Below, piece by piece: positions 53,534 to 62,317 of a DNA stretch of 64,000 bases. Within the stretch, counting starts at the first letter, position 1. Every line of letters starts with the position of its first letter. The stretch covers positions 5,828,001 to 5,892,000 of the forward strand of contig NZ_CP139972.1 of the NCBI RefSeq assembly GCF_034424315.1, given 5' to 3'. Both the position numbers and the translations under genes were made by a program. The notes below the pieces were generated by a model. It searched no databases. It was not told the origin of the DNA and saw nothing but the letters and a program-made list of their open reading frames with translations. Source of the DNA: Chitinophaga sancti (lineage in GTDB: Bacteria; Bacteroidota; Bacteroidia; Chitinophagales; Chitinophagaceae).

Positions 53534-54337
53534 ATGAAACTGCCTGTATTTATCCTGCTGCTTTCTATGTTACACTGTGGACAACATCCTAAAACGACAA
53601 CTACTACCGAAGACACAACACAAACGATAAACGATACAACAAAAGAGGAAAATACTGAAGCTGGTTATGCTGAAATAGGACAATACGAAATCGACTCCCT
53701 GTTCACAAAAAATAAGGACTCGCTCTCTTATAATTTCGAAGACATCCTGGCCTCTGTAAAGATTGGCTACCTGTTCAGTAAAGAAAACAAAGACGCCATC
53801 TTCAGGTATTATCCTGACGACACAACAGTACATATCATCGTATTAAGACAATTCGGGGCAAAATGGGATACCATTTTTTCAGAAATGATTTCTCCTGTCA
53901 GAATGGGGGCGTATTCAGATTTTATAACAGTACAGGATTTTAATGGAGATCACATTCCCGACTTAAAAGTGATCAAAGATTTCTGGGATATTCACGTGGG
54001 AGAGAATTCTGACTTATGGCTATATCGGAACAGGCACTTTATAAAAGTGAAGAATTTCGATCATATCGTATCAGCAGAATATCTGGTACAGACAGGCCTG
54101 ATCTACTCTTACCAGAGTGCCGGCTGTGCGGATATGGCCATGCAATTCGGTACTTACAGGATAGTGGCGGATACTGTGCAGCAGCTTGATTTCAGGTATT
54201 GTGGCTGCTGTGACACCTCAGATAGTTGTGAGATAAAAGTAAAGGGAAAAGAATCATTTAAAGTACCTTATAAAAGAGCATATAAGTATGTACCGGAATT
54301 GTATCAGGAGGCAGTGAAAGACAAGCTTGAGATGTAA
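53534..54337 (+). CDS. Hypothetical lipoprotein with Asp-rich repeat motif
   Basis: This is an exported protein of about 267 residues. The start ATG at 53534 gives MKLPVFILLLSMLHCGQHPK, a short signal with a Cys that may be lipidated (the residue before Cys is His, so the lipobox is atypical). A Thr-rich linker follows. The middle contains DFNGDHIPDLKVI, a DxNxDxxxD pattern typical of calcium-binding FG-GAP/VCBS-like loops. The C-terminus has a cysteine group, YCGCCDTSDSCEI. No family is recognised with confidence. It precedes the Oar-like receptor gene by about 100 bases on the same strand. Confidence 0.6.
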   Translation: MKLPVFILLLSMLHCGQHPKTTTTTEDTTQTINDTTKEENTEAGYAEIGQYEIDSLFTKNKDSLSYNFEDILASVKIGYLFSKENKDAIFRYYPDDTTVHIIVLRQFGAKWDTIFSEMISPVRMGAYSDFITVQDFNGDHIPDLKVIKDFWDIHVGENSDLWLYRNRHFIKVKNFDHIVSAEYLVQTGLIYSYQSAGCADMAMQFGTYRIVADTVQQLDFRYCGCCDTSDSCEIKVKGKESFKVPYKRAYKYVPELYQEAVKDKLEM

Positions 54338-54442
54338 ATTAGAAATGTAAACTGGAAATGTAACCAAGACTTAACACACCCTACATAATAAGTGGATTGT
54401 AATTCATATAATTTAACAACCAAAATCAAAATCAGGCAAATC

Positions 54443-57400
54443 ATGTTGATCCGAAAATGTCTATTAGCACTTGTGTTAATTTTCTGTCTACCTATGTTTC
54501 TGCTGGCGCAGGAAACAACCTCCGAAATTCACGGTATCGTTACCGACGGTCAGACAGGAATACCGGGTGCTGTCATTACTGCTGTACACACACCTACCGG
54601 AACACGTTATGTAACCACCAGCCGTTCTGACGGTCGTTACAACTTTGCGAACGTACGCGTAGGCGGTCCTTACACGATCGCAGTTACTTACGTGGGATAT
54701 GGCGATCAGCACCTGGACAACATCAACCTTTCTTTGGGGCAGGAATTTACCGGCAACTTCACTCTCGCCCCAAGTACCAAACAACTGGGCGAAGTAATTG
54801 TAAAAGGCAAGCAGGATAAAACCTTCAACAACAGCCGTACCGGTTCCCAGGAAATCATCAGCAGAGACCAGCTGGAAAAATTACCAACTATCAGCCGTTC
54901 TGCACAGGACTTTACCCGCCTGGAACCTACCAGCAGCACCGTAGCGGCCGGCCAGAGCTTTGGTGGCCGCAGCCCTCAGTACAACAACTTTACTGTAGAC
55001 GGGGCTAACTTCAATAACTCCTTCGGCTTGTCTGGTACCCTGGGTGGTCAAACCAGCGCACAGCCTATCAGCCTGGATGCGATCGAGCAGGTACAGGTGA
55101 GTGTATCGCCTTACGACGTTCGCCAGGGTGGTTTTTCCGGTGCCGGTGTAAATGCCGTAACCAGGAGTGGTACCAATACCCTGAAAGCTTCTGTCTATAC
55201 CTATATTAAAGGTGCCGGCACCCAGGGGTATAAAGTAGGGAACAGCCAGGTGGCAAAAACACCGCTGTCCTTCAATATCCGTGGCCTTTCTGTCGGTGGT
55301 CCGATCATTAAGAACAAGCTGTTCTTCTTCGTGAGCCTGGAATCTTCCCGTCAAACGGCGCCTGCTACCAGCTGGGTGCCTTCCGATGCCAGCCACCCTG
55401 CAAGCGCCTCAGCCGGTATCTCAAATGCCAATGCTGATACGCTGAATGCACTGGCTACATTCCTGAAGTCAAACTTTGGCTACGATCCGGGGGCCTTCAG
55501 TGGTTATTCATTCAGAACGAACAGTGATAAAGCTACCATCAAGTTCGACTGGAACCTGAGTGAAAAACATTCATTGACAGTAAAATATAACTACCTGAAA
55601 TCATTCACCGACCAGTTCGCGAGCAACAGCCGCCCTGCAGGTGTTACCAATGGTCAGCCCAGCATCAACTCCCTGCCTTTCTTTGGTAGCGGTTATGTGA
55701 TCAATAACAACTTCAACATCTTTATCGCTGAATTGAATTCCCGCTTCAGCAATAGGGTGTCCAACAAATTCCAGGTAGGCTACACCGCCCTGCGCGACTA
55801 CCGTACGCCTAATTCTAATTCAAATACCTTCCCGCTGGTAGATATCCTGAACAATGGTAATATCTATACCACCTTCGGATACGAACCATATACTTATAAC
55901 AACGTATTGAATACAGACGTATTCCAGATCTCAGACATCTTTACCTACTACGCCAGTGCACACGAAATCACTGTCGGTACACAGGACTATTACAGGAAAT
56001 ACCAGAACGCATTTGCACCAGGCTACCAGGGCGCTTACCAGTTCAATAGCCTGACAGACTTCTACAACAGTGCGACTACAGGTGCACAGAATGCAAAAAG
56101 CTATTACCTGCAATACTCTGCACTGAAAGATGGTTCTTTCCCATGGGCATATGCAGGTTCTACAGAGCTGGGTGTATTTGCACAGGATAAATGGAGAGTA
56201 TCTGACCGTTTCACCTTCACCTATGGTGTTCGTTTTGATATGACCATCTACAAACAATCTTTTACTGACAACCCTAATTTCGACAAACTGACTTTCAAAG
56301 ATGGTCAGTACAACATCGGTAAAGCTCCTGGCAATGCCGTGCTGGTATCTCCACGCATCGGTTTCAACTATGATGTAATGGGTGACAGAACCCTGCAGCT
56401 GAGAGGTGGTTTCGGTATCTTCTCCGGTCCTCCGCCATTCGTATGGTTGAGCAACCAGGCTAGTAACAATGGTATCCAGTGGGGTTCCTTTACCAATACT
56501 TCAGGTGTTGCCTTCAATGCTGATCCAAATGCATACCGCCCTGCAGCTGCTTCCGCTAATACATCTTATAGCGTAGCCCTGACAGACAAGAATTTCAAAT
56601 ACCCATCCGTATTGAAAGGAAGCCTGGCAGTAGATAAAAAGATCAATGACTGGGTATTCACTGTAGAAGGTACCTATACCAAGGATATCAATGCTGTTTA
56701 TTTCTCTAATATCAACCTGAATGAAGCCAATGCTTATGCATTGAATAATGGTGGTGATAACCGTATGAGATATAACACATCACTGACTACCTCTCTGAAT
56801 ACTAGCAATAAGTATTATTCAGGCAGTACACTGGATAATCCTAACATTGGTAATGCGATCCTGATGAAGAATAACAACAAAGGGTATACGTACAATGTGA
56901 CTGCGAAAATTGAGCGTACCTTTGGTAACCTGTTCACCAGCGTAGCTTATTCTCATGGTGATGCAAGAAATACCTCCGAAACAGGCAGTACCGCTTCTTC
57001 TATGTGGAGTGCCCGTGCGGTAAGTGGTGATCCTAATGGTGGTAGCCTGGCATATGGTTCTTACAGGTTGCCTAACCGTGTGATCGCGATGGCTTCCTAC
57101 AAAGTATCTTATGCTAAGTACTTCTCAACTTCATTCGGTGCCATCTTCGAAGCTGCTCCTGCCGGTACAGTATCTTATATCTACAATGGTGACCTGAACG
57201 GCGACGGTTTCAACAATGACCTGATCTATATTCCAAAGAGTGCTACCGATATTAACCTGATCAATGTCGGTTCTTACAATACTACCTCACATACAGGTTC
57301 TACTACTGGTACTACTGCAGATCCAAGGTCTTCTTCCCAGATGTATACCCAGCTGGACAACTTCATTAGTCAGAACAAATACCTTGCTTTCCATCGTGGC

Positions 57401-57751
57401 GAAACAGCAAAAGCAAATGCTGCTGTATTACCATATTACAAGAAGCTGGATGTAAATATTACAGAAGATATCTCTGTAAAAACTGGAAAAGACAGGCATA
57501 CATTAAGACTGTCTTTGGATATTATCAATGTGGGTAACTTCCTGAACAGGAACTGGGGTATTGTGCAGGCAGCAACAGTCAATAACTTCCTGAAGTTTGA
57601 AGGCCTGGCTGCTGATGGTAAGACGCCTTTATTCTCATTCCCGTATGCTGATTCCAAAAACCAGGTGCCTTATGTGAATAGTTATGCAAATAACACAGCT
57701 ATTCTTTCAAGATGGCAGATGCAGTTTGGTATCAGGTATATACTTAACTAG
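54443..57751 (+). CDS. TonB-dependent receptor, Oar-like
   Basis: This is an outer-membrane protein of about 1102 residues. The signal peptide MLIRKCLLALVLIFCLPMFL ends at LAQE. A carboxypeptidase-regulatory-like domain follows (about 28-105, IHGIVTDGQTGIPGAVITAV). The plug region (about 120-240) holds NNSRTGSQEIISRDQLEKLP and the Oar-type NNFTVDGANFNNSFG and VSPYDVRQGGFSGAGVNAVTRSGTN. The barrel ends RWQMQFGIRYILN, with an aromatic residue near the end. Oar-like receptors are large and have been linked to export or adhesion of proteins in myxobacteria; the role here is unknown. The start at 54443 is chosen because it begins the signal peptide. Confidence 0.92.
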   Translation: MLIRKCLLALVLIFCLPMFLLAQETTSEIHGIVTDGQTGIPGAVITAVHTPTGTRYVTTSRSDGRYNFANVRVGGPYTIAVTYVGYGDQHLDNINLSLGQEFTGNFTLAPSTKQLGEVIVKGKQDKTFNNSRTGSQEIISRDQLEKLPTISRSAQDFTRLEPTSSTVAAGQSFGGRSPQYNNFTVDGANFNNSFGLSGTLGGQTSAQPISLDAIEQVQVSVSPYDVRQGGFSGAGVNAVTRSGTNTLKASVYTYIKGAGTQGYKVGNSQVAKTPLSFNIRGLSVGGPIIKNKLFFFVSLESSRQTAPATSWVPSDASHPASASAGISNANADTLNALATFLKSNFGYDPGAFSGYSFRTNSDKATIKFDWNLSEKHSLTVKYNYLKSFTDQFASNSRPAGVTNGQPSINSLPFFGSGYVINNNFNIFIAELNSRFSNRVSNKFQVGYTALRDYRTPNSNSNTFPLVDILNNGNIYTTFGYEPYTYNNVLNTDVFQISDIFTYYASAHEITVGTQDYYRKYQNAFAPGYQGAYQFNSLTDFYNSATTGAQNAKSYYLQYSALKDGSFPWAYAGSTELGVFAQDKWRVSDRFTFTYGVRFDMTIYKQSFTDNPNFDKLTFKDGQYNIGKAPGNAVLVSPRIGFNYDVMGDRTLQLRGGFGIFSGPPPFVWLSNQASNNGIQWGSFTNTSGVAFNADPNAYRPAAASANTSYSVALTDKNFKYPSVLKGSLAVDKKINDWVFTVEGTYTKDINAVYFSNINLNEANAYALNNGGDNRMRYNTSLTTSLNTSNKYYSGSTLDNPNIGNAILMKNNNKGYTYNVTAKIERTFGNLFTSVAYSHGDARNTSETGSTASSMWSARAVSGDPNGGSLAYGSYRLPNRVIAMASYKVSYAKYFSTSFGAIFEAAPAGTVSYIYNGDLNGDGFNNDLIYIPKSATDINLINVGSYNTTSHTGSTTGTTADPRSSSQMYTQLDNFISQNKYLAFHRGETAKANAAVLPYYKKLDVNITEDISVKTGKDRHTLRLSLDIINVGNFLNRNWGIVQAATVNNFLKFEGLAADGKTPLFSFPYADSKNQVPYVNSYANNTAILSRWQMQFGIRYILN

Positions 57752-57828
57752 CACCCATTTCATAAATAGTAATTGATAATCAATACTTAATTGACAATCG
57801 TGAAATGAGTTCTGATTGATCTTTTAAT

Positions 57829-57868
57829 AAAACGCGCGGCGACCCCCAGGTTGCCGCGCGTTTTTTAT
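57829..57868. terminator. Bidirectional intrinsic terminator
   Basis: Stem AAAACGCGCGGC (57829-57840) pairs perfectly with 57853-57864, ending in TTTTTT. It serves the receptor gene (plus) and overlaps the end of the converging DUF2306-like gene (minus). Confidence 0.85.
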
Positions 57869-58530
57869 TTTGCCAATGCCAGCGAAGGCATTCCTTTTAT
57901 CTTGCGATTCCAGTAACTGATATAAATCGTTCCGATCACGGAAGGCAGTGTCCACATTACCAGCGTTTGCAGGTGCAAACCGGCTACCATAAAGGCGGTA
58001 ATAGAAGCAATCAGGGCCGCTACCATCCTCCCTATATGACTACTCAGCCATGCATTTTTCTTCTCTTTAAAAACCCTGAAAGTGTAAAAATCCTTTAGTG
58101 TCATATACAAACCAAAGCCGCCAAAGAACGCAAACAATACAGCATTGCCGCCCTTGTGCATCGTAAGCTGGTAAATGCCGATCAGCAGCATCAGTACAGA
58201 AGCACCGAGCATCGTACCTGATATAGTTTTATCAATCGTATCTGCACTGCTTTTTATATCGCCTTTGAACGTAAGCGCGCGGTTGCCAGCCAGCACCAGG
58301 TAAATAGTATACACGCCGATTAAAAACAAAAACAGGTTCTCATGGCCCGGCATTCTGGCAATCACCAGCGATACCAGGGAACTGATAAACATGGAATAAG
58401 AAAATGCTTTACCACTGTTCTTATGCAGCTTACTACCTTTTTTTACGGCAATGCCGGCAATGCCACTGATCAGCCCAAGGCCGCCAAAAAAGGCATGTAT
58501 ATAAATCAGGATCTTTACAAGCGTTTCCAT
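57865..58530 (-). CDS. Membrane protein, DUF2306-like
   Basis: This 221-residue protein has about six to seven hydrophobic helices. The N-terminal YIHAFFGGLGLISGIAGIAVKKGSKLHKNSGKAFSYSMF pattern (H..GG..L..G......G...H...G) and the central His-bearing loop resemble DUF2306 / YhhN-type membrane proteins. The conserved histidines suggest a redox or heme-related role, but no function is established. It is downstream of the secreted protein gene at 58612 with an 81-base gap, so it could be the last gene of the precursor-peptide operon or a separate unit. Confidence 0.6.
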   Translation of the reverse strand: METLVKILIYIHAFFGGLGLISGIAGIAVKKGSKLHKNSGKAFSYSMFISSLVSLVIARMPGHENLFLFLIGVYTIYLVLAGNRALTFKGDIKSSADTIDKTISGTMLGASVLMLLIGIYQLTMHKGGNAVLFAFFGGFGLYMTLKDFYTFRVFKEKKNAWLSSHIGRMVAALIASITAFMVAGLHLQTLVMWTLPSVIGTIYISYWNRKIKGMPSLALAK

Positions 58531-58611
58531 AATAGTAACAATTGAGGGTTAATGGGTATTCACTCATTTTTAAAACTTGCCGGGGGCAAATGCAAAATGA
58601 GTGAATGCCGT

Positions 58612-59238
58612 TTAATTACATTTGGCCAGGTATCTTTCTGTCTCTGCCAGGCCCCAGTGTGGATATAGATCTGCGGGCTTTTCCGTCTTGAACAATTCTG
58701 CTGCTTTTACAAACAGTGGTTTCGCTTTTTCCTTTCCACCACCAATGTATTCGGGTTTACCAAAAGTAGAAGCACCATCCAGGAAGTAGAGGCGGGGATT
58801 GTTAGGATCCAGTTTATATCCTTCCTGCAGGTAAGTATACGCCTTGATGCCATAGGTTTTAAAACGCTCCATGGGGTTTACCAGCATCTGTATAGTCGAT
58901 GCCATATTGTGGATGGTGCAGAGCTCCGCATTTTTCTGGATAGCTTCTCCTTTTGCTGCCAGCTCATTTGCTTTCTGACCTACGGCATCTTTATCCGCTT
59001 TAGGATCGCCAAAACCAATGCGGGTCTGTGCCAGTCCTGCATAATAGTAAGGCAGCCACTGTGTTTTTTCTGCATCTCCGATCCGTTCAAATGCCTGCGA
59101 TACTTCAGTGAGTTGTTCCGGGGTTTTAGCAGAATCGAGTAGCATAAGGTTATGCTGCATTGCAGCTACATATTTGCTGCTTTGAGCATGCACACCCATG
59201 GTGGTCAGTAAAGCAAAGGCTAAGATGATTTGTTTCAT
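58612..59238 (-). CDS. Secreted helical-repeat (TPR-like) protein
   Basis: This is a 208-residue exported protein with signal peptide MKQIILAFALLTTMGVHAQS. The mature region is all-helical with repeat-like spacing (EQLTEVSQAFERIGDAEKTQWLPYYYAGLAQTRIGF; QKNAELCTIHNMAS; YLQEGYKLDPNNPRLYFLDG), as in tetratricopeptide proteins. The phrase KLDPNNPRLYFLDGASTF followed by FGKPEYIGGG occurs in a family of Bacteroidota secreted proteins often adjacent to TonB receptors. It is 9 bases from the receptor gene, so co-transcription is likely. Function unknown. Confidence 0.72.
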   Translation of the reverse strand: MKQIILAFALLTTMGVHAQSSKYVAAMQHNLMLLDSAKTPEQLTEVSQAFERIGDAEKTQWLPYYYAGLAQTRIGFGDPKADKDAVGQKANELAAKGEAIQKNAELCTIHNMASTIQMLVNPMERFKTYGIKAYTYLQEGYKLDPNNPRLYFLDGASTFGKPEYIGGGKEKAKPLFVKAAELFKTEKPADLYPHWGLAETERYLAKCN

Positions 59239-59247
59239 GGTGATATT

Positions 59248-61461
59248 TTAAAGGTTATCAATTGCGTCTTGTCTTCTGTCTATACCCCAGTTCAGGATCA
59301 GGCCAACGAAGAAGGTTCGTTGTGCCGGTGGCAGAATGGGTTGTTTGACCATGGCATTATAAGAGTAGTTGTAGCCTGCTATATTCGTACGGCCCAGCAG
59401 GTTGGTGGCAGATGCATACCAGATTGCGGCTGCTTTGCCCATCCTGGTCAGGTGGTAAATACTCAGGTCCAGTGTCTGGTAGCCGTTCGTTTTGCCCTGA
59501 TCTTTGATGTAATATGTTTTGCCGCTGCCATCAGGTAGTATGGCATAATAAGGCCTGCCGGTAGCAAAGGTATAAGTAAGACTGGCACCGGTGCCGATTT
59601 TTGTGATAAACCGTTTCACAGAGGCGGTGGCGGTGTGGTTGGCTGCAATACCCGGCATGAGTGCTGTTGGGTAATTCAGGTAATCACGTTTCGTATCCAG
59701 GTAGGAATAACTGAGACTGTAATCCAGGTGCTTGAAAGTGGACTTATCACGGAAATACAGTTCAACTCCTTTGGCATAACCACTGCCGCTGTTATTGTAC
59801 GAAGGCACAGTTTTAACCAGGTCTTCATATTGCTTGTAGAAAGCTTCCACTCTCAGGAAGGTACCACGTACCTGTCGCTGGTAGTTGATGATATAGTGAG
59901 TGGCTTTGGTATAATCCAGTGATGGGCTGACCTGCAAATAGGAGTTCTCTGGTTTCTGGTAGAACTGTCCGTATGCAGCAGAGATGGTAGATCCTTTGCC
60001 CATCCTATAGGCCAATGAGGCACGGGGTGCCACTTTGGCCTTTTGAAGGATGGAAGAATATTCAGCCCTGACACCAACCGTGGCCACGAGCGAATTCGTA
60101 AAGTAAAGTTCTGTTTCAGCAAAGCCTGCAGTTAGCTGATCAGGCAAATGCTTATTAACGCTATTATAAACAAAGTCATATTGTGAGTACCAGTATTCAC
60201 TTCCAAAGCGAATGGTATTCAGGTTGCTGAATCTTTTCTCGATCACGGCTTTTCCCTGTACCAGGCTTTCCTTTCTGTCAAGCCTGAAGTTCACCGTATC
60301 CAGCCAGTATTTTTCGAAGGTATATTGCGGCACATTGTGTGCATCCTGCAATTGACTGCGGATGCTGTCGTGGGTAATGCTGTAGCTGGCAGAGAGTGTC
60401 ATTTTCCATCCATCTCCCAGGTTCTCTTTCCAGCTGATGGCATTGAACCAGTTGTAATTACTGAGGGTAAGGGCAGTTTTCATATCAACACTGTCAATGT
60501 TGAAGTTGCGTACACCCAGTTTGTTATAACTGAAAGTAGTGTAGTATTTAATCATCCCGTTTTGGGTCTTGATGCGGAAATTGGCATCTGCATTATGAAA
60601 CCGCGGACGGATAAAATAATCGGGTGTTTGTTTCACCAGCGCATAATACAGGCTGGTGTTGGTATATTGATAATTGAAGCCAAAGGACGATTTGCCGTTC
60701 TTAGCCAGTTGCTGTATACCCAGGCTGTTCTGGATAGGAGAGATGAAGGCATTGGCTTCTGATTGCTGGGGGAGATCGATGGTTTCCATGATCAATACGG
60801 AACTGAGGGCTTGTCCGTACAGGGCGGAATAACCACCGGTGCTGAAAGCAAACCCTTTGAACAGGGTAGCGGGGTACCTGCCGCGGCTGGGTATATTAGA
60901 GGCACTCAGGTAGTAGGGTCTGTTCACCAGGGAGCCGTCTATGAACTGTTTAGCCTCATAGCTGTCGCCGCCTCTTACAAAAAGGCCTTCCTGGTTACTG
61001 ATCTGCTGTGCACCGGGCAGGGTATTGACGGCACGGGAAATGTCTGCATTGGCACCAGCCGTGGTTTGCACGTCCAGGGAGCTTAATACAGTCAATCCTT
61101 TTTTACCCATGCCTCCTCCGAAGGCCCCTGCGGTGACCGTGACGGCATTCAGTTCACTGATCTTTTCCTTCAGGGCAAAGTCCAGTTGAACGGGCTGGCC
61201 TGCCAGGGTAATGGTTTGTATTTTGGTTTCATACCCCGTGGCCGAAGCGACCACCGTAATAGTACCTTTTTCCGTGGTACGGATCCGGAAATGTCCGCTG
61301 GAATCCGTGGTCGTACCATCGTAGGTGTCTTTTAAAGCAACAGATACCCCGGGTATTGCCTGCTTTTTGTTGTCCGTAACCGAACCGGTTATTTGCGCCT
61401 GCCCAAGGGCTACGGTGGTTAAAAGCAGGAACAATATTGTGGTAAGTATCTTATTGTACAT
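59248..61461 (-). CDS. TonB-dependent receptor with carboxypeptidase-regulatory-like domain
   Basis: This is a 737-residue outer-membrane transporter. After the signal peptide (MYNKILTTILFLLLTTVALG) comes a CarbopepD_reg_2 domain (about 22-95, ITGSVTDNKKQAIPGVSVAL). The plug holds RAVNTLPGAQQISNQEGLFVRGGDSYEAKQFIDGSLV, with the Leu-Pro-Gly-Val-like motif and RGG typical of receptors for siderophores or small peptides. The barrel ends with aromatic strands (FFVGLILNWG). It is shorter than SusC types and has no STN domain. It lies in a tight run: 10 bases after the receiver gene and 9 before the TPR-like gene. A role in uptake, export or immunity toward the peptide encoded at the head of the operon is inference. 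Confidence 0.9.
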   Translation of the reverse strand: MYNKILTTILFLLLTTVALGQAQITGSVTDNKKQAIPGVSVALKDTYDGTTTDSSGHFRIRTTEKGTITVVASATGYETKIQTITLAGQPVQLDFALKEKISELNAVTVTAGAFGGGMGKKGLTVLSSLDVQTTAGANADISRAVNTLPGAQQISNQEGLFVRGGDSYEAKQFIDGSLVNRPYYLSASNIPSRGRYPATLFKGFAFSTGGYSALYGQALSSVLIMETIDLPQQSEANAFISPIQNSLGIQQLAKNGKSSFGFNYQYTNTSLYYALVKQTPDYFIRPRFHNADANFRIKTQNGMIKYYTTFSYNKLGVRNFNIDSVDMKTALTLSNYNWFNAISWKENLGDGWKMTLSASYSITHDSIRSQLQDAHNVPQYTFEKYWLDTVNFRLDRKESLVQGKAVIEKRFSNLNTIRFGSEYWYSQYDFVYNSVNKHLPDQLTAGFAETELYFTNSLVATVGVRAEYSSILQKAKVAPRASLAYRMGKGSTISAAYGQFYQKPENSYLQVSPSLDYTKATHYIINYQRQVRGTFLRVEAFYKQYEDLVKTVPSYNNSGSGYAKGVELYFRDKSTFKHLDYSLSYSYLDTKRDYLNYPTALMPGIAANHTATASVKRFITKIGTGASLTYTFATGRPYYAILPDGSGKTYYIKDQGKTNGYQTLDLSIYHLTRMGKAAAIWYASATNLLGRTNIAGYNYSYNAMVKQPILPPAQRTFFVGLILNWGIDRRQDAIDNL

Positions 61462-61471
61462 ACAGTAAGGG

Positions 61472-61852
61472 TTAATTTAGTTTGGATGCGTGCAGGTCCT
61501 TAATCCTTCCTATTTCTTTTTTGAAGAGCAGGAAGCTTACCGGCTTGTTTAAATATCCAATATTGGCTAATTGTCTGGGTAATATATCCAGCACATAGTC
61601 ATATGGATACTTGGTGACGAAAACATATACAATGTCTTTCTGGAAAATGTCGTCAAACACCAGGTTTTCTATACCTGTAATACTGACGTCTATAAAAACT
61701 ATATCCGGAGCGGACTTTCTGATCGTAGACAGTATGTCGGAGGCTTTGGCCAATTTGGCAATGAGCCGTATTCCATCCGTCTGACTGATATAGTATTCCA
61801 GCATATCAACACTGAGCGGGTCTTCGTCTATTATGATGCATGTCAAATACAT
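61472..61852 (-). CDS. Stand-alone response regulator receiver domain
   Basis: This is a 126-residue receiver domain without an output domain. It has an acidic pocket Asp9-Glu10-Asp11 (IIIDEDP), phospho-acceptor Asp55 (IVFIDVSITG), Thr80 (VFVTKYPYD) and Lys103 (YLNKPVS). The layout (TCIIIDEDPLSVDMLEYYI) is closest to LytTR-family receivers, yet the usual 'D-x-x-M-P' after the acceptor Asp is replaced by DVSITG. The ATG at 61852 is chosen, because it starts the fold and lies 29 bases after the precursor stop. The frame extends to 62164, but that extension covers the antiparallel and out-of-frame precursor region. It probably competes with or modulates the neighbouring LytS/LytTR pair. Confidence 0.85.
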   Translation of the reverse strand: MYLTCIIIDEDPLSVDMLEYYISQTDGIRLIAKLAKASDILSTIRKSAPDIVFIDVSITGIENLVFDDIFQKDIVYVFVTKYPYDYVLDILPRQLANIGYLNKPVSFLLFKKEIGRIKDLHASKLN

Positions 61853-61881
61853 TGCTGGTAGGTAATTAATGAAAAAAGAGA

Positions 61882-62058
61882 TTAGGCGGTCACAGTCGCT
61901 AAGCTGGATACACCGGTAGGCAGGGTATTGATAGAAGAATAGTTGTTGCCCTGACCATTGGAGCCCTTTCCACAACCGCAGGCGTTCAGCTTGCTGATGA
62001 TTTCCTTGTTCAGGCTCAGGTTTGATTGTTTGCCGGTAGTTTGTTTTGCTTGTTTCAT
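61882..62058 (-). CDS. Putative RiPP (class I lanthipeptide-type) precursor peptide
   Basis: This 58-residue peptide is below the size usually annotated. The leader holds LSLNKEIISKLN (residues 14-25), which matches the conserved 'LxLxKExIxxLN' leader motif of Bacteroidota class I lanthipeptide precursors, including Chitinophaga types. The core that follows is ACGCGKGSNGQGNNY then SSINTLPTGVSSLATVTA, with Cys27 and Cys29 and nine Ser/Thr, suited to dehydration and thioether formation. There is no Gly-Gly protease site between leader and core. The gene precedes a receiver gene by 29 bases and heads an apparent operon. Possible promoters on the minus strand: TTTG-21-TCACTTTG (-7 at 62140-62133), or AAAGTTTG at 62098-62091. 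Confidence 0.75.
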   Translation of the reverse strand: MKQAKQTTGKQSNLSLNKEIISKLNACGCGKGSNGQGNNYSSINTLPTGVSSLATVTA

Positions 62059-62173
62059 AGTGGTAGTTTTTTTGTTTGTTGATTACGATACAAACTTTCA
62101 ACTTTTCCCGCCGGGCAAAAATTCTTTTAGACCAAAGTGATGTCTTGCCCAACGAAATGATCAAATCGTTTCA

Positions 62174-62208
62174 TTTCGCCTTGCCGGCAATGGCCCCACA
62201 AGGCGAAA
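62174..62208. repeat. 10-bp stem-loop between the divergent peptide and kinase genes
   Basis: TTTCGCCTTG (62174-62183) pairs with CAAGGCGAAA (62199-62208) around a GC-rich loop containing GCCGGC. It sits in the divergent promoter region of the precursor operon and the LytS gene. An operator or a 5'-leader hairpin are both possible. Confidence 0.45.
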
Positions 62209-62317
62209 AAAGCCTCCCATAAACAAGGAATTACGCCAAAAAAAACATATCTTCATGAGCATACGTAGCAAATGACCCAGTCGAGACACCCTGATTTCTA
62301 ATAGTTTAGTGGAGGAC

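Noticed and set aside
61853..62164. N-terminal extension of the receiver protein on the minus strand
   Set aside because: It overlaps the precursor peptide gene in a different frame, and the receiver fold starts cleanly at the ATG at 61852.
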